Program-made: the position numbers and the translations under genes
The notes under the pieces: model-generated
What the model was told of the DNA's origin: nothing
Seen by the model: the letters and a program-made list of their open reading frames with translations, nothing else
Databases searched by the model: none
DNA from: Rhizobiales bacterium TMED168
GTDB taxonomy: Bacteria > Pseudomonadota > Alphaproteobacteria > MED-G09
DNA length: 28,914 bases
Assembly (NCBI GenBank): GCA_002170885.2
Contig: NHHR02000001.1
Coordinates: 1 to 28,914 of the forward strand
Direction of reading: 5' to 3'
Shown: piece after piece, positions 8,336 to 17,675 of the stretch
Layout of the letters: each line of letters starts with the position of its first letter
Numbering within the stretch: position 1 is the first letter of the stretch

Positions 8336-8996
8336 AAACTAATATTTCTTTATTTATTAAATCTTCTATTTCAAGCCAGTCATTTAATCTATGCTTGATA
8401 TTTTTAGGAGTTATCATCAATTTATCTAATCTCTTGTCTTGAAGAAAATGTATACATATTGACTTATCATATTCTTTTTTTACTGATTCTAAATTTTGAC
8501 CTAAATCATCAATAAAAAAAACTGGTGCCTTCATTTTTTCACATATTTTTGCAACAGTAGGGCCTTTTAATCCTGTATTTGTAATAACTGGGTAATTCAT
8601 GTTGTTTTTTTTCAATGCCTCCACTCTACTTTTTTTATCTTTGTGAGGAATATTTGTAAGAATAATTATTTGGCATTTATTAGATAAATTTTTTAAGCAT
8701 TTTGATGAGTTAGCTACTGGCTCAAGACTTTTTGTTTCCTTTAAAAAAAATTCTGGCATTAGCTTAGTCATTGTGTCATTAGGGACAACTTCATCATTGG
8801 ATATTTTTTTTATATTTCCAGTTAATCTTGCTTTTGCCAGATCTAAGTATAAGTCCTTTGATTTTAAAAAATTTTCGAAACCTTTCAAAAATAAAAAAAG
8901 TACTTCATCAGCATCACTAATAATTAATGGTTGATCAAATTTTAAATTAAGATTTTTTATCTGTTCAGATGTTTCGTTAGATATATTATTATTCAT
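8316..8996 (-). CDS. HAD-superfamily hydrolase-like protein
   Basis: A 226-aa protein with all four haloacid dehalogenase motifs in order. Motif I is DADEVLF with D28 as nucleophile and D30 as acid/base. Motif II is the ILTN threonine (about 113-118). Motif III is a lysine in GPTVAKICEK, and motif IV is FFIDDLGQN. A phosphatase role is likely, but the substrate cannot be read from sequence. The region between motifs I and II is alpha-helical-looking, consistent with a small C1 cap. It starts 29 nt after rpmG and overlaps dinB by 20 nt, so it is likely part of the same leftward transcription unit. Confidence 0.75.
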   Translation of the reverse strand: MNNNISNETSEQIKNLNLKFDQPLIISDADEVLFLFLKGFENFLKSKDLYLDLAKARLTGNIKKISNDEVVPNDTMTKLMPEFFLKETKSLEPVANSSKCLKNLSNKCQIIILTNIPHKDKKSRVEALKKNNMNYPVITNTGLKGPTVAKICEKMKAPVFFIDDLGQNLESVKKEYDKSICIHFLQDKRLDKLMITPKNIKHRLNDWLEIEDLINKEILVYENKKR

Positions 8997-9025
8997 TAAT
9001 TTAATGGCCAGAAAAACTTAAATAT

Positions 9026-9193
9026 TTATTTAATTTTTCCTTCTTTAAATTCAACATGTTTTCGAACTACAGGATCGTATTTTTTAACAACCATTTTATC
9101 TGTCATAGTACGTGAATTTTTCTTTGCGACATAATAGTAGCCTGTACCTGCTGTGCTATTAAGTTTTATTTTAATTGTTGCTGCTTTTGCCAT
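9026..9193 (-). CDS. rpmG: 50S ribosomal protein L33
   Basis: A short 55-aa gene. Reading the minus strand from ATG at 9193 gives [20 protein letters not shown], then [20 protein letters not shown] and [14 protein letters not shown] before TAA at 9028-9026. This is the cysteine-free (C-) form of L33, a large-subunit protein near the E site. Length and sequence are canonical. The lack of zinc-binding cysteines is normal for proteobacteria. It sits between the Nudix gene and the HAD-like gene, its usual alphaproteobacterial neighbourhood near topA and dinB. A weak AGG lies upstream of the start. Confidence 0.97.
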   Translation of the reverse strand: MAKAATIKIKLNSTAGTGYYYVAKKNSRTMTDKMVVKKYDPVVRKHVEFKEGKIK

Positions 9194-9232
9194 TTTTAAA
9201 CCTATAAAAGGGAAACTAAGTATAATTGCCTA

Positions 9233-9847
9233 TTAGTCAAGTATTTTAATTTCAGTTATTAATCTTTGATATTTTCTATATCGCCAGAAAACTGGATTAC
9301 TATTTATCTCATTCCCTTTTTCAATTCTAAATTTTAATTCTTGAAGAATAAATTCTGTAATATCGAACATAGGTAATTTTAGTGCCTTTTTAATATACAC
9401 ATATTCTAATTTATCCAGTTCTCCGTTACCTTTTACTTTACCTTTAAAGCAGGTTTCTGGTGCAACAAAAAACTTAGTATCAAATCTCATGTGCCTATTT
9501 ATTGGAGTAATTGCTCTAGCAAGTACCCACATTTTTCTCAGATCATTATCTAATATTTTTAAATTTGTTTCTTCCTCTGTTTCTCTGATTGCTGTATGCA
9601 CTAAAGCTTCTCCAAGAGGAGGTTTAGCATTAAGTAATGATAAGAAATTAATTATTTTATTATTTAATGAATATTTAGTTTTAAGCTTAATGTCTTCTTT
9701 GTCGAGCTTTCCGCCTGGAAAAACCCACATACCAGGTGCAAACCTTGCATCATCAGGTCTTTTTCCCATTAAAACATAAATTTCTTTATTTATAATTTTT
9801 GTAATAATTAATGTAGCAGCAGGTTTTGGTTTTAAAACAGACACCAT
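9233..9847 (-). CDS. Nudix hydrolase
   Basis: A 204-aa Nudix-fold pyrophosphohydrolase. The Nudix box is split by an insertion: WVFPGGKLD at 41-49, then GEALVHTAIRETEEETNL at 79-96. R88, E89, E92 and E93 are in place for metal binding. The spacing between the glycine pair and the REx2EE helix is longer than the classic 23-residue box, as in the alphaproteobacterial proteins usually found between topA/rnr and rpmG. The nucleoside-diphosphate-type substrate is unknown. It begins 7 nt downstream of topA, indicating co-transcription. Confidence 0.88.
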   Translation of the reverse strand: MVSVLKPKPAATLIITKIINKEIYVLMGKRPDDARFAPGMWVFPGGKLDKEDIKLKTKYSLNNKIINFLSLLNAKPPLGEALVHTAIRETEEETNLKILDNDLRKMWVLARAITPINRHMRFDTKFFVAPETCFKGKVKGNGELDKLEYVYIKKALKLPMFDITEFILQELKFRIEKGNEINSNPVFWRYRKYQRLITEIKILD

Positions 9848-9854
9848 TGTACTT

Positions 9855-12323
9855 TTATTTTTTCTTTTTTGGTTTATTCAAAAGGTCAATAGCAATATCA
9901 ATGTCAATATCTTCAACGCTCTTTTCTTTAGGAATACTTACATTTAATTTTCCATGCTTTACATAAGGACCGTACTTTCCATCCATAAGTTTTATCGGTT
10001 TTTTATCCTTTGGATGATTACCTAATTCCTTTAAAATTTTACTTCCTCTCCCACGTCCTGGATTTGATCTTTTTTCTTCAATTAGATCAACAGCTCTATT
10101 TAACCCTATAGTAAATAATTCATCGACATTTTGAAGATTTGCATAAATTCCTTCATGTAAGAGATAGGGCCCATAAGGTCCAATTGCTCCAGTAATTTCC
10201 TTATTATCCTCAGGATGAATTCCAATGACTTTAGGCAATGATAATAGGTCAATTGCTTTTTCGAGGCTCAAATCTGAGGGATCTATTGTTTTAGGAATTG
10301 ATGACCTTTTTGGTTTATTTTCCTTATCATCACTTAAACCAATTTGCACATAAGGTCCGTATCTTCCTATAAGTAAATGAATATTTTTTCCACTCTCTGG
10401 ATCTATACCAAGTACCTTTTCTTCAATATTTTGACCAGAAGATCCAAAAGATCTAGTAAATTTACAATCTGGATATTCAGAGCATCCAACAAATGCTCCA
10501 TTGCGACTAGTTTTTAAACTTAATTCTCCAGTATTACATTTTGGACATTTTCTATTAATTTCACCATTTTCATCCTTAAAAACGTGATTTCCAATACTTT
10601 CATTCAGCTTATCAAGTATTTCCCTTGTTCTTAGTTCAAGCGCAGAATTTGCGCAAATACTAAACTCGTTCCAAAAGTTGTTTAAAAAATCTTTCCAATT
10701 AATTTCTCCATTTGAAACTTTATCAAGATTTTTTTCTAAATCAGCAGTAAAATTATAACTTACATATTGCGTAAAAAAATTTTCGAGAAAAGATGATAAT
10801 AATCTTCCTTTTGCCTCAGGTTTAAAATATTTATTTTCTATAACTACATATTGGCGCTCTTGAAGAACCGATATTATTGATGCATAAGTTGAAGGCCTTC
10901 CTATGCCTTTTTCTTCTAAAGATTTAACTAAGGTTGCCTCGGAGTATCTCGGTGGAGCTTTTGTAAAATGTTGATTTGTTTCAGTATTTATAAGGTTTAA
11001 GGTTTGGCCTTTATTAAGTTTTGGAAGCTCTTGAGAATCCTTAGCTTTATCTTCTTTTCTACCTTCCTCATAAAGAGTTCTAAAACCATCAAATATAGTA
11101 ACTGTTCCTGAAACCCTTAATTGAATATCTTTTTCATTATTTAAAATATTAATTGTTGTTCTCAATCCTCTCCAGTTTTCCATCTGACTAGCTATGGTTC
11201 TTTTCCAAATTAATCCATATAAATCCTTCTCTTCTTTTGAAAATTCAGAACCAATTCTTTCTGGAGAAATATTAGCATCAGTTGGTCGAATTGCCTCATG
11301 GGCTTCTTGGGCATTTGTTATTTTACTTTTATATTCATTTGACTTTAATGGTAAATAATTTTCTCCATATATTTTATTTATTGAGGATCTAATTTCATTA
11401 ATTCCTTCTTCACCAATTTGAACCCCATCAGTTCTCATATAAGTAATTAATCCGTTTTGATAGAGCCTTTGAGCAACTTGCATTGTATTTTTAGCTGACA
11501 TTCCTAGTTTTCTAGATGCTTCCATTTGCATTGAGGACGTAATAAATGGAGGCGAAGGTTTTCTTGAGACTTCTTTTTCATCAATATTATCAACTGTAAA
11601 GTTAGATTTATTTAAAATCACTTTAATTTTTTCAGCTTCTTCAGAATTTTTAATATCAAATTGTTCTACTTTTTTATTTTCAAAATGAGTAAGTGAGGCT
11701 TTAAAAGAGGGGTTATCCTCAAAGGTTAGATAAGAATTAACCGACCAATACTCTTTAGGGTTAAAAGATTCTATTTCTATTTCTCTTTCACATAGCAATC
11801 TTAAAGCTACTGACTGAACTCTTCCAGCTGATCGAGCGCCTGGTAACTTTCTCCATAAAACTGGAGATAGTGTAAATCCAACTAAGTAATCTAATGCTCT
11901 TCTGGCTAAATATGCTTCAATTAGTTCTGTATCTAGCTCTCTAGGATTTTCTATTGCTTCTGTGACAGTTTTTTTTGTTATTGCATTAAATGTCACTCTA
12001 GAAACATTTTTATCCTTAAGACCTCCTTTTTCTTTCAAAGTTTGTAATACATGCCAAGCAATTGCTTCACCCTCTCTATCAGGGTCAGTTGCTAGTATCA
12101 GAGAATTAGCACTTTTAAGTGCATCTTGAATAATTTTTGTTTGTTTTTTTCCCTTTGTATCCATCTCCCAAGACATTTCAAAATCATTGTCAGGTTTTAC
12201 AGATCCTTCAGATGATGGAAGGTCTCTAATATGCCCAAAGGATGCAATAACTTTATAGCTTGAGCCAAGATAACCCTCTATTGTTTTTGCTTTAGCTGGT
12301 GATTCAACAACAACAACGTGCAT
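9855..12323 (-). CDS. topA: DNA topoisomerase I
   Basis: Type IA topoisomerase that relaxes negative supercoils, 822 aa. The TOPRIM domain starts HVVVVESPAKAKTIEGYLG, with the acidic TDPDREGEA triad at 79-87. The catalytic tyrosine is Y295 in GLITYMRTDG. A four-cysteine zinc ribbon (CPKC to CSEYPDC) follows at about residues 600-630. Three C-terminal Topo-C repeats are marked by GRYGPYVQIG, GPYGPYLLHEG and GKYGPYVKHG, and the tail is lysine-rich. The ribosome-binding site GGAG lies at 12332-12335, 8 nt before the ATG. The 92-nt gap upstream contains a TTGACT box (12371-12376 complement) but no convincing -10 at standard spacing. Confidence 0.98.
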   Translation of the reverse strand: MHVVVVESPAKAKTIEGYLGSSYKVIASFGHIRDLPSSEGSVKPDNDFEMSWEMDTKGKKQTKIIQDALKSANSLILATDPDREGEAIAWHVLQTLKEKGGLKDKNVSRVTFNAITKKTVTEAIENPRELDTELIEAYLARRALDYLVGFTLSPVLWRKLPGARSAGRVQSVALRLLCEREIEIESFNPKEYWSVNSYLTFEDNPSFKASLTHFENKKVEQFDIKNSEEAEKIKVILNKSNFTVDNIDEKEVSRKPSPPFITSSMQMEASRKLGMSAKNTMQVAQRLYQNGLITYMRTDGVQIGEEGINEIRSSINKIYGENYLPLKSNEYKSKITNAQEAHEAIRPTDANISPERIGSEFSKEEKDLYGLIWKRTIASQMENWRGLRTTINILNNEKDIQLRVSGTVTIFDGFRTLYEEGRKEDKAKDSQELPKLNKGQTLNLINTETNQHFTKAPPRYSEATLVKSLEEKGIGRPSTYASIISVLQERQYVVIENKYFKPEAKGRLLSSFLENFFTQYVSYNFTADLEKNLDKVSNGEINWKDFLNNFWNEFSICANSALELRTREILDKLNESIGNHVFKDENGEINRKCPKCNTGELSLKTSRNGAFVGCSEYPDCKFTRSFGSSGQNIEEKVLGIDPESGKNIHLLIGRYGPYVQIGLSDDKENKPKRSSIPKTIDPSDLSLEKAIDLLSLPKVIGIHPEDNKEITGAIGPYGPYLLHEGIYANLQNVDELFTIGLNRAVDLIEEKRSNPGRGRGSKILKELGNHPKDKKPIKLMDGKYGPYVKHGKLNVSIPKEKSVEDIDIDIAIDLLNKPKKKK

Positions 12324-12415
12324 TTATAAAACTCCAAAATTAAAAAAAATCAAACTTTATTAATTCAATTAGTCAAAATTAACATCATAATTCAAGAAAT
12401 TTTTTTATTTATAAA

Positions 12416-13015
12416 TCATTTAATTTTTATTTTTGGCTCATTTCCATCCAAAATTCTCCTAATATTTGCACTGTGTCTATAAAAAGAAATAATTGTTAGG
12501 ACAAAAAATAAAATTGAAACAAGTTTAGTTTCTATTAGAAAAATTGAAATAAAAGGAATCAAAAAAATAGTCAATAAAGATGATATTGACGATGTTCTAA
12601 AGATTATTGATGTTATTAACCATATTATTATAAACAAAAAACCTAGAGTTAAAGATGTAGAAAAAATAATTCCTAAGTATGTTGCAATACCCTTGCCACC
12701 TTTAAAGTTAAGCCATATCGAATAGTTATGACCTATAAAAACAGATAATCCTGCTAAAATCACAGAGTAGGGGGAGATATTAAAAATTAAAATTGGAATT
12801 ACCCCCTTGAGTGTATCGAAAATTAAAGTAATTATTCCAAGAGTTTTAGAACCTGACCTTAATACATTAGTAGCTCCAATGTTGCCTGATCCCTCTTTAG
12901 TAATATCAACTTTTAAAAAATATTTTGTTAAAATATATCCACTTGGTATTGAACCAAGGATATAACTTATAAAAATAATTAAAAAATTTAAAAATATAAG
13001 GTTTAAAATTGTCAT
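12416..13015 (-). CDS. plsY: Acyl-phosphate glycerol-3-phosphate acyltransferase PlsY
   Basis: Inner-membrane enzyme that transfers an acyl group from acyl phosphate to glycerol 3-phosphate, the first step of phospholipid synthesis. At 199 aa it has normal length. The three PlsY signatures are present: GSIPSGY at 21-27, GSGNIGATN at 42-50, and GHNYSIWLNFKGGKGIAT at 95-112. Several hydrophobic helices span the protein. It is divergent from pyrB with a 32-nt gap and lies 92 nt upstream of topA. The dprA gene that often separates plsY from topA in alphaproteobacteria is absent. Confidence 0.97.
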   Translation of the reverse strand: MTILNLIFLNFLIIFISYILGSIPSGYILTKYFLKVDITKEGSGNIGATNVLRSGSKTLGIITLIFDTLKGVIPILIFNISPYSVILAGLSVFIGHNYSIWLNFKGGKGIATYLGIIFSTSLTLGFLFIIIWLITSIIFRTSSISSLLTIFLIPFISIFLIETKLVSILFFVLTIISFYRHSANIRRILDGNEPKIKIK

Positions 13016-13047
13016 TTTAATATATAAGTAATCTGAAAGGGAAAAAC

Positions 13048-13911
13048 GTGCAACATCTTCTGTCAGTAGACGATATGAAAGAGAGTTATATTTTTGATTT
13101 ATGGTCTAGAGCTATTAATCAAAAGGATAATTCTACAAATGATTTAAAAAATAAGATTTTGACTAATTTATTTTATGAACCATCCACGAGAACATCTTCT
13201 TCTTTTTATAGTGCAATGGTTAGACAGGGTGGATCGGTTATACCAATTAATAATGTAAAATTTTCAAGCGCTATAAAAGGTGAAAGCCTTGAGGACACTG
13301 TATTGACAATGGGAACAATGAGCGATTGTATAGTTTTGAGACATCCTATCACAGGTTCAGTTTCTAAAGCCGCAAATGTTAGTCAAGTACCTATTATAAA
13401 TGCTGGAGATGGTGAAGGTGAACATCCTACACAAACTTTATTAGATGGTTTTACAATTTTTTATAATAATAAAGAAAGTATAGATGATTTAAGAATAACG
13501 ATGATAGGGGATTTAAAGAATGGAAGAACTGTTAAGAGTCTTGTGAAACTATTGTCAAGATATTCTGGAAATCATTTTAATTTTGTAAGTCCAAAGGAGC
13601 TCTCTTTTCCAAAAGAATTTTTACCAAGAAAATCATATCAAACTAATGATATAAACGAAGTTATAAGTGAAACTGATGTTTTATATGTTACCAGGGTTCA
13701 GACAGAAAGGGGAAGTGATCATAATTACTCTCTCTCTTTGGAGAGTTTAAATTTGCTCTCTGAAGACTCAATTGTAATGCATCCACTTCCAAGAGTTCAA
13801 GAAATACCAAGAGATTTTGATAATGACCCTAGGGCAAAATATTTTGATCAAATGCGTTATGGGTTATGGTGCAGAATGGTTCTTTTAAAAGATATTTTAG
13901 CTAGTGTTTAG
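13048..13911 (+). CDS. pyrB: Aspartate carbamoyltransferase catalytic subunit
   Basis: Catalyses carbamoyl phosphate plus aspartate to carbamoyl-aspartate in pyrimidine synthesis. At 287 aa it is somewhat shorter than E. coli PyrB (about 311). Active-site residues are all recognisable: STRT at 46-49, K77, R98, H126 and Q129 in HPTQTLLD, R160 in GRTVKS, R216 and Q218 in TRVQ, and HPLPRVQEI at 245-253. This last motif and TRVQ are of the E. coli catalytic-chain/eukaryotic CAD type. The usual alphaproteobacterial form has a different HPGPMNRGVEI-like motif. Translation starts at GTG 13048 after an AAGGG ribosome-binding site. No pyrI or pyrC is adjacent. The 3' end overlaps convergent ruvX by 15 nt. 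Confidence 0.94.
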   Translation: MQHLLSVDDMKESYIFDLWSRAINQKDNSTNDLKNKILTNLFYEPSTRTSSSFYSAMVRQGGSVIPINNVKFSSAIKGESLEDTVLTMGTMSDCIVLRHPITGSVSKAANVSQVPIINAGDGEGEHPTQTLLDGFTIFYNNKESIDDLRITMIGDLKNGRTVKSLVKLLSRYSGNHFNFVSPKELSFPKEFLPRKSYQTNDINEVISETDVLYVTRVQTERGSDHNYSLSLESLNLLSEDSIVMHPLPRVQEIPRDFDNDPRAKYFDQMRYGLWCRMVLLKDILASV

Positions 13912-14376
13912 AAAATCTAAAAAGCCCTGGAGTATTACTGAGGCGGCAATTTTATCTATTATTTTTTTTCTTTTTTTTCTTGAAAGATCTGCCTCCAATA
14001 GCGTTTTCTCTGCATAAACTGTTGACAATCTCTCATCCCATAAAAGTATTGGTATATTTACTATTTTTGATAAATTATTCATAAAGGTTTTGCTCGACTG
14101 TGATTTTGGCCCAATAGACCCATCCATATTTATTGGGTCTCCAATTATAATTGCACAGATGTTTCTCTCTACAATAATATTTTGAATGATACTTACAATT
14201 TCCGCAAACTTTTTATTTTCGATTACTAAATATGGTGATGCAACCTTTTGATTAATATCAGAAACCGCAACACCAATTCTTTTTTTACCCAAATCAAGAC
14301 CTATAATCGAATTTTTCAATGGTATTATTTCTCGAAATTGTTTTGAATCATTAATCATCATGTTTATAAGTATCAA
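13897..14376 (-). CDS. ruvX: Holliday junction resolvase-like protein RuvX (YqgF)
   Basis: A YqgF-family RNase H-fold nuclease, up to 159 aa, implicated in pre-16S rRNA processing and possibly junction resolution. The three catalytic acidic positions are visible: D28 in GLDLGKKRIGVAVSD, E115 in WDERLST, and D141 in IDKIAASVILQ. GDPINMDGS is the usual substrate-side motif. In-frame ATGs at codons 1, 6 and 7 make the exact start uncertain. The N-terminal 20 residues are probably not all translated. The gene converges on pyrB (15-nt overlap) and is divergent from gatC across 70 nt. Confidence 0.93.
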   Translation of the reverse strand: MILINMMINDSKQFREIIPLKNSIIGLDLGKKRIGVAVSDINQKVASPYLVIENKKFAEIVSIIQNIIVERNICAIIIGDPINMDGSIGPKSQSSKTFMNNLSKIVNIPILLWDERLSTVYAEKTLLEADLSRKKRKKIIDKIAASVILQGFLDFLNTS

Positions 14377-14446
14377 TTGTTAGTGTTGCGATGCAAGTAA
14401 GACTTTGCTATTTGTGAATTTAATTTTGTAATATTTAGGAGTTGTT

Positions 14447-14740
14447 ATGTCGGTTGATAAAGATGATGTTATTAAAATAGCCAATCTTTCCAAAATTTCA
14501 TTTAAAGACGATGAAATTGAAAAATTTTTAGTTGATTTAAATCAAATTATTAATTGGGTTGATCAACTCACAGAAGTAAATACTGATAAAGTTTTACCAA
14601 CTTTTTCCTCCTTTGATAATGATAGGGGAATGAAAAGAAGAAAAGATAATGTAAATGATGGAAATTATAGAAACGAAATTACTATGAATGCTCCAAATAC
14701 TGATGAAGGATTTTTTCTTGTACCTAAGGTAATAGATTAA
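14447..14740 (+). CDS. gatC: Asp/Glu-tRNA amidotransferase subunit C
   Basis: Small scaffold subunit of the GatCAB complex, 97 aa, which wraps around GatA and GatB. The N-terminal [19 protein letters not shown] helix pair is typical. So are the central [15 protein letters not shown] and the C-terminal [16 protein letters not shown] segment. An AGGAG ribosome-binding site (14437-14441) stands 5 nt before the ATG. Its stop overlaps the gatA start by one base (TAATG), so the three subunits are coupled. The complex converts misacylated Glu-tRNA(Gln) and/or Asp-tRNA(Asn) to the correct amide. Confidence 0.96.
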   Translation: MSVDKDDVIKIANLSKISFKDDEIEKFLVDLNQIINWVDQLTEVNTDKVLPTFSSFDNDRGMKRRKDNVNDGNYRNEITMNAPNTDEGFFLVPKVID

Positions 14741-16218
14741 TGACAAAGCTTAATGAATTTTGCCTACATGAAGCTAGAGAAGGTCTAGAAAATAAAAATT
14801 TCACCTCGAGAGAGCTGGTCTTAGACCATATTGAGGCAATGGAGTCTTCTAGAAAATTAAATGCATTTATTACTGAAACTCCTGAAATTGCTATTAAATC
14901 AGCTGAGAAATCAGATATTAATTACTCAAATGGCTCTAATGCTAGATTAGAAGGTATTCCCTTGGGTGTTAAAGATATGTTTTGCACTAAAGGGGTTTTA
15001 ACAACTGCATCGAGTAAAATGTTATCTAATTTTATTCCACCTTATGAGTCCACTGTGACGGAAAATCTTTGGAATGATGGTGCAATCTTATTAGGAAAGT
15101 TAAATAACGACGAGTTTGCGATGGGCTCATCAAATGAAACAAGTTTTTATGGACCAGTTATAAATCCATGGCAAAATAAAGATAAAATAACAAAAATTGT
15201 TCCTGGAGGTTCATCAGGTGGTTCATCAGCTTCTGTTGCTGCTAATATTGGTTTAGGCTCTCTTGGAACAGATACTGGAGGGTCAATAAGACAGCCAGCC
15301 TCATTTACAGGAACTGTTGGGCTAAAACCAACATATGGAAGATGCTCAAGATGGGGTATAATAGCTTTTGCTTCATCATTGGATCAGGCAGGACCTATTA
15401 CAAGAAATGTAAGAGATAATTCTATTTTGTTAACAAGTATGTGTAGCCATGATCCCAAAGATACTACAAGTTCTTCAAGAAAAGTTCCAAATTTCGAAAA
15501 TGCTATAGGTCGTAGTATTAAGGGACTAAAAGTAGGTATTCCAGACGAATTTATTCAGGATGGGATGTCAGATGAAATTTTAAATATCTGGAATAAGGGT
15601 AAGGAGTGGTTAGAAAAATCAGGTGCAGAGATTATAAATATTTCTTTACCAAATACTAAATATGCACTCCCATGTTATTATATAATTGCTCCAGCTGAGG
15701 CTTCTTCAAACTTAGCAAGATATGATGGAGTTAGATTTGGTCATTCAGTAAAATCTTCAGATATAAACGAAATGTACAAATTAACTAGGTCTGAAGGGTT
15801 TGGTAACGAGGTTAAAAGGAGGATTATGATTGGCACTTATGTTTTGTCCTCTGGTTATTATGATGCATATTATCTTAAAGCTCAAAAGGTAAGATCACTT
15901 ATTACAGAGGATTATAATAAAGCATTTAAAGATGTAGATGTTATATTAACTCCTTCAACACCAAGTTCTGCTTTTGGCATGAATGAAAAATCTGATGATC
16001 CACTTTCAATGTATTTAAATGATATTTTTACAGTGCCAGTAAATTTAGCCGGTTTACCAGCTATTTCAGTTCCCGCAGCTATAGATTACAATGGATTACC
16101 TCTTGGCTTGCAATTGATAGGAAGACCTTTTGAAGAAGAAACTATTTATTCATTTGCAAGTATTATCGAAGAATCAGCAAACTTCAAAAATATTGATAAC
16201 AAATGGTGGCTGAAGTGA
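14740..16218 (+). CDS. gatA: Asp/Glu-tRNA amidotransferase subunit A
   Basis: Glutaminase subunit of GatCAB and a member of the amidase-signature family, 492 aa. The Ser-cisSer-Lys triad can be placed: K78 in PLGVKDMF, cis-Ser S158 in [12 protein letters not shown], and nucleophile S182 in [14 protein letters not shown]. It releases ammonia from glutamine and channels it to GatB. The sequence is full length and uninterrupted. It is coupled to gatC upstream (TAATG) and overlaps gatB by 16 nt downstream. Confidence 0.98.
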   Translation: MTKLNEFCLHEAREGLENKNFTSRELVLDHIEAMESSRKLNAFITETPEIAIKSAEKSDINYSNGSNARLEGIPLGVKDMFCTKGVLTTASSKMLSNFIPPYESTVTENLWNDGAILLGKLNNDEFAMGSSNETSFYGPVINPWQNKDKITKIVPGGSSGGSSASVAANIGLGSLGTDTGGSIRQPASFTGTVGLKPTYGRCSRWGIIAFASSLDQAGPITRNVRDNSILLTSMCSHDPKDTTSSSRKVPNFENAIGRSIKGLKVGIPDEFIQDGMSDEILNIWNKGKEWLEKSGAEIINISLPNTKYALPCYYIIAPAEASSNLARYDGVRFGHSVKSSDINEMYKLTRSEGFGNEVKRRIMIGTYVLSSGYYDAYYLKAQKVRSLITEDYNKAFKDVDVILTPSTPSSAFGMNEKSDDPLSMYLNDIFTVPVNLAGLPAISVPAAIDYNGLPLGLQLIGRPFEEETIYSFASIIEESANFKNIDNKWWLK

Positions 16219-17672
16219 GTAATTTAATTAAAGGCAATACTGGTGACTGGGAAATTGTTATTGGAATAGAGGTACATGCGCAAATTATTTCAAATTCAAA
16301 ACTTTTTTCTGGCTCATCAACATCATTTGGCTCAGAACATAATACCCAAGTTAGTTTTGTCGATGCTGGAATGCCTGGAATGCTTCCTGTCATTAACTCA
16401 ATTTGTATTGAGCAAGCAATTAAAACTGGATTAGGACTAAATGCTAAAATTAACAATTTTTCTATATTTGATAGAAAAAATTACTTTTATCCTGATTTAC
16501 CTCAAGGCTATCAAATATCACAATTTGAACAACCTATTGTTGGCAATGGGATGGTTTCAATTGATCTTGATAATGGTAAAACTAAAAATATTGGTATTGA
16601 AAGACTTCATTTGGAACAAGACGCTGGAAAATCTCTTCACGATCAACATCCAAGTTATTCTTTTGTAGATTTAAATAGATCAGGTGTTGCTCTTATGGAG
16701 ATTGTTTCAATGCCAGATATGCGCTCCCCAGATGAAGCACAGGCTTATGTTAAAAAACTAAGAAATATTATGAAGTATTTACAAACTTGTGATGGAAATA
16801 TGGAGGAGGGGTCTCTAAGAGCTGATATAAATGTTTCAGTAAGAAAACCAGGTGAGAACCTAGGAACAAGATGTGAAATAAAGAATGTTAATTCAATTAA
16901 GTTTATTGGACAAGCCATTGTTTATGAATCTAAAAGACAAATTGATTTAATTGAAAAGGGTGGTATAATTGAGCAACAAACTAGATTATTCGATCCTAAA
17001 AAAATGCAAACACGTGCAATGAGAAGTAAGGAAGAGTCTCATGATTATAGATATTTTCCAGATCCAGACTTACTGCCTTTAACTTTTACAACTGAATTTG
17101 TTGATGAAATAAAGCAAAAATTACCAGAACTTCCTGATATAAGAAAAAATAGATTTATTGAGTCATACGGCTTGTCTACATACGATGCTAGTATTTTGGT
17201 TTCAGAAAAAGAAACTGCAGATTTTTTTGAGATTGCTGCTAAAAAAAGTAATCCTAAACTTATTTGCAATTGGATTATTGGTGAATTATTCTCTGTCTTA
17301 AATAAGAAAAATAAGTCCATTGAGGAATCCCCTATAAAAGCCATAGATTTAGGTGAGTTAATAAATTTAATTGATAATGACACTATAACTGGTCGAATAG
17401 CCAAAGATGTATTTGAAATAATGCTTGAAACTGGAGAAAATCCAAATTCTATTGTAGACTCTAATAATATGAGGCAGGTTAATGACTTAGATGAAATTGA
17501 AAAAATTATCGATGTAATTATTATAAATAACCCTAATCAAGTTGAGGCTTTGTCAACAAAACCGAATTTAATTGGTTGGTTTGTTGGGCAGGTGATGAAA
17601 GAATCTCAAGGTAAAGCAAACCCCAAAACTGTAAATGATATTTTAAATAAAAAACTTTTAAACAAAGATTGA
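16203..17672 (+). CDS. gatB: Asp/Glu-tRNA amidotransferase subunit B
   Basis: Kinase and transamidase subunit of GatCAB, 489 aa. The catalytic cradle begins with [13 protein letters not shown] (E23 and H25 belong to the metal site). It continues through [33 protein letters not shown] and [12 protein letters not shown]. Then come the helical linker and a C-terminal YqeY-type tRNA-binding domain (about 345-489). The ATG at 16203 lies inside gatA. The first about 14 residues precede the conserved core, so a slightly later GTG start is possible. It is followed after 3 nt by the glutathione transferase gene. Confidence 0.97.
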   Translation: MVAEVSNLIKGNTGDWEIVIGIEVHAQIISNSKLFSGSSTSFGSEHNTQVSFVDAGMPGMLPVINSICIEQAIKTGLGLNAKINNFSIFDRKNYFYPDLPQGYQISQFEQPIVGNGMVSIDLDNGKTKNIGIERLHLEQDAGKSLHDQHPSYSFVDLNRSGVALMEIVSMPDMRSPDEAQAYVKKLRNIMKYLQTCDGNMEEGSLRADINVSVRKPGENLGTRCEIKNVNSIKFIGQAIVYESKRQIDLIEKGGIIEQQTRLFDPKKMQTRAMRSKEESHDYRYFPDPDLLPLTFTTEFVDEIKQKLPELPDIRKNRFIESYGLSTYDASILVSEKETADFFEIAAKKSNPKLICNWIIGELFSVLNKKNKSIEESPIKAIDLGELINLIDNDTITGRIAKDVFEIMLETGENPNSIVDSNNMRQVNDLDEIEKIIDVIIINNPNQVEALSTKPNLIGWFVGQVMKESQGKANPKTVNDILNKKLLNKD

Positions 17673-17675
17673 AAA

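Noticed and set aside
9489..9779. 96-codon plus-strand frame opposite the Nudix gene
   Set aside because: The minus-strand frame carries an intact Nudix box. The plus-strand frame has no recognisable features.
12324..12415. Promoter for topA based on TTGACT at 12371-12376 (complement)
   Set aside because: The best -10 at 17-bp spacing is TTGATT, a poor match. In DNA this AT-rich such boxes occur by chance.
14404..14436. Promoter for gatC with TTGCTA and TAATAT boxes
   Set aside because: The putative -10 ends directly against the ribosome-binding site, which would place the transcription start within it.
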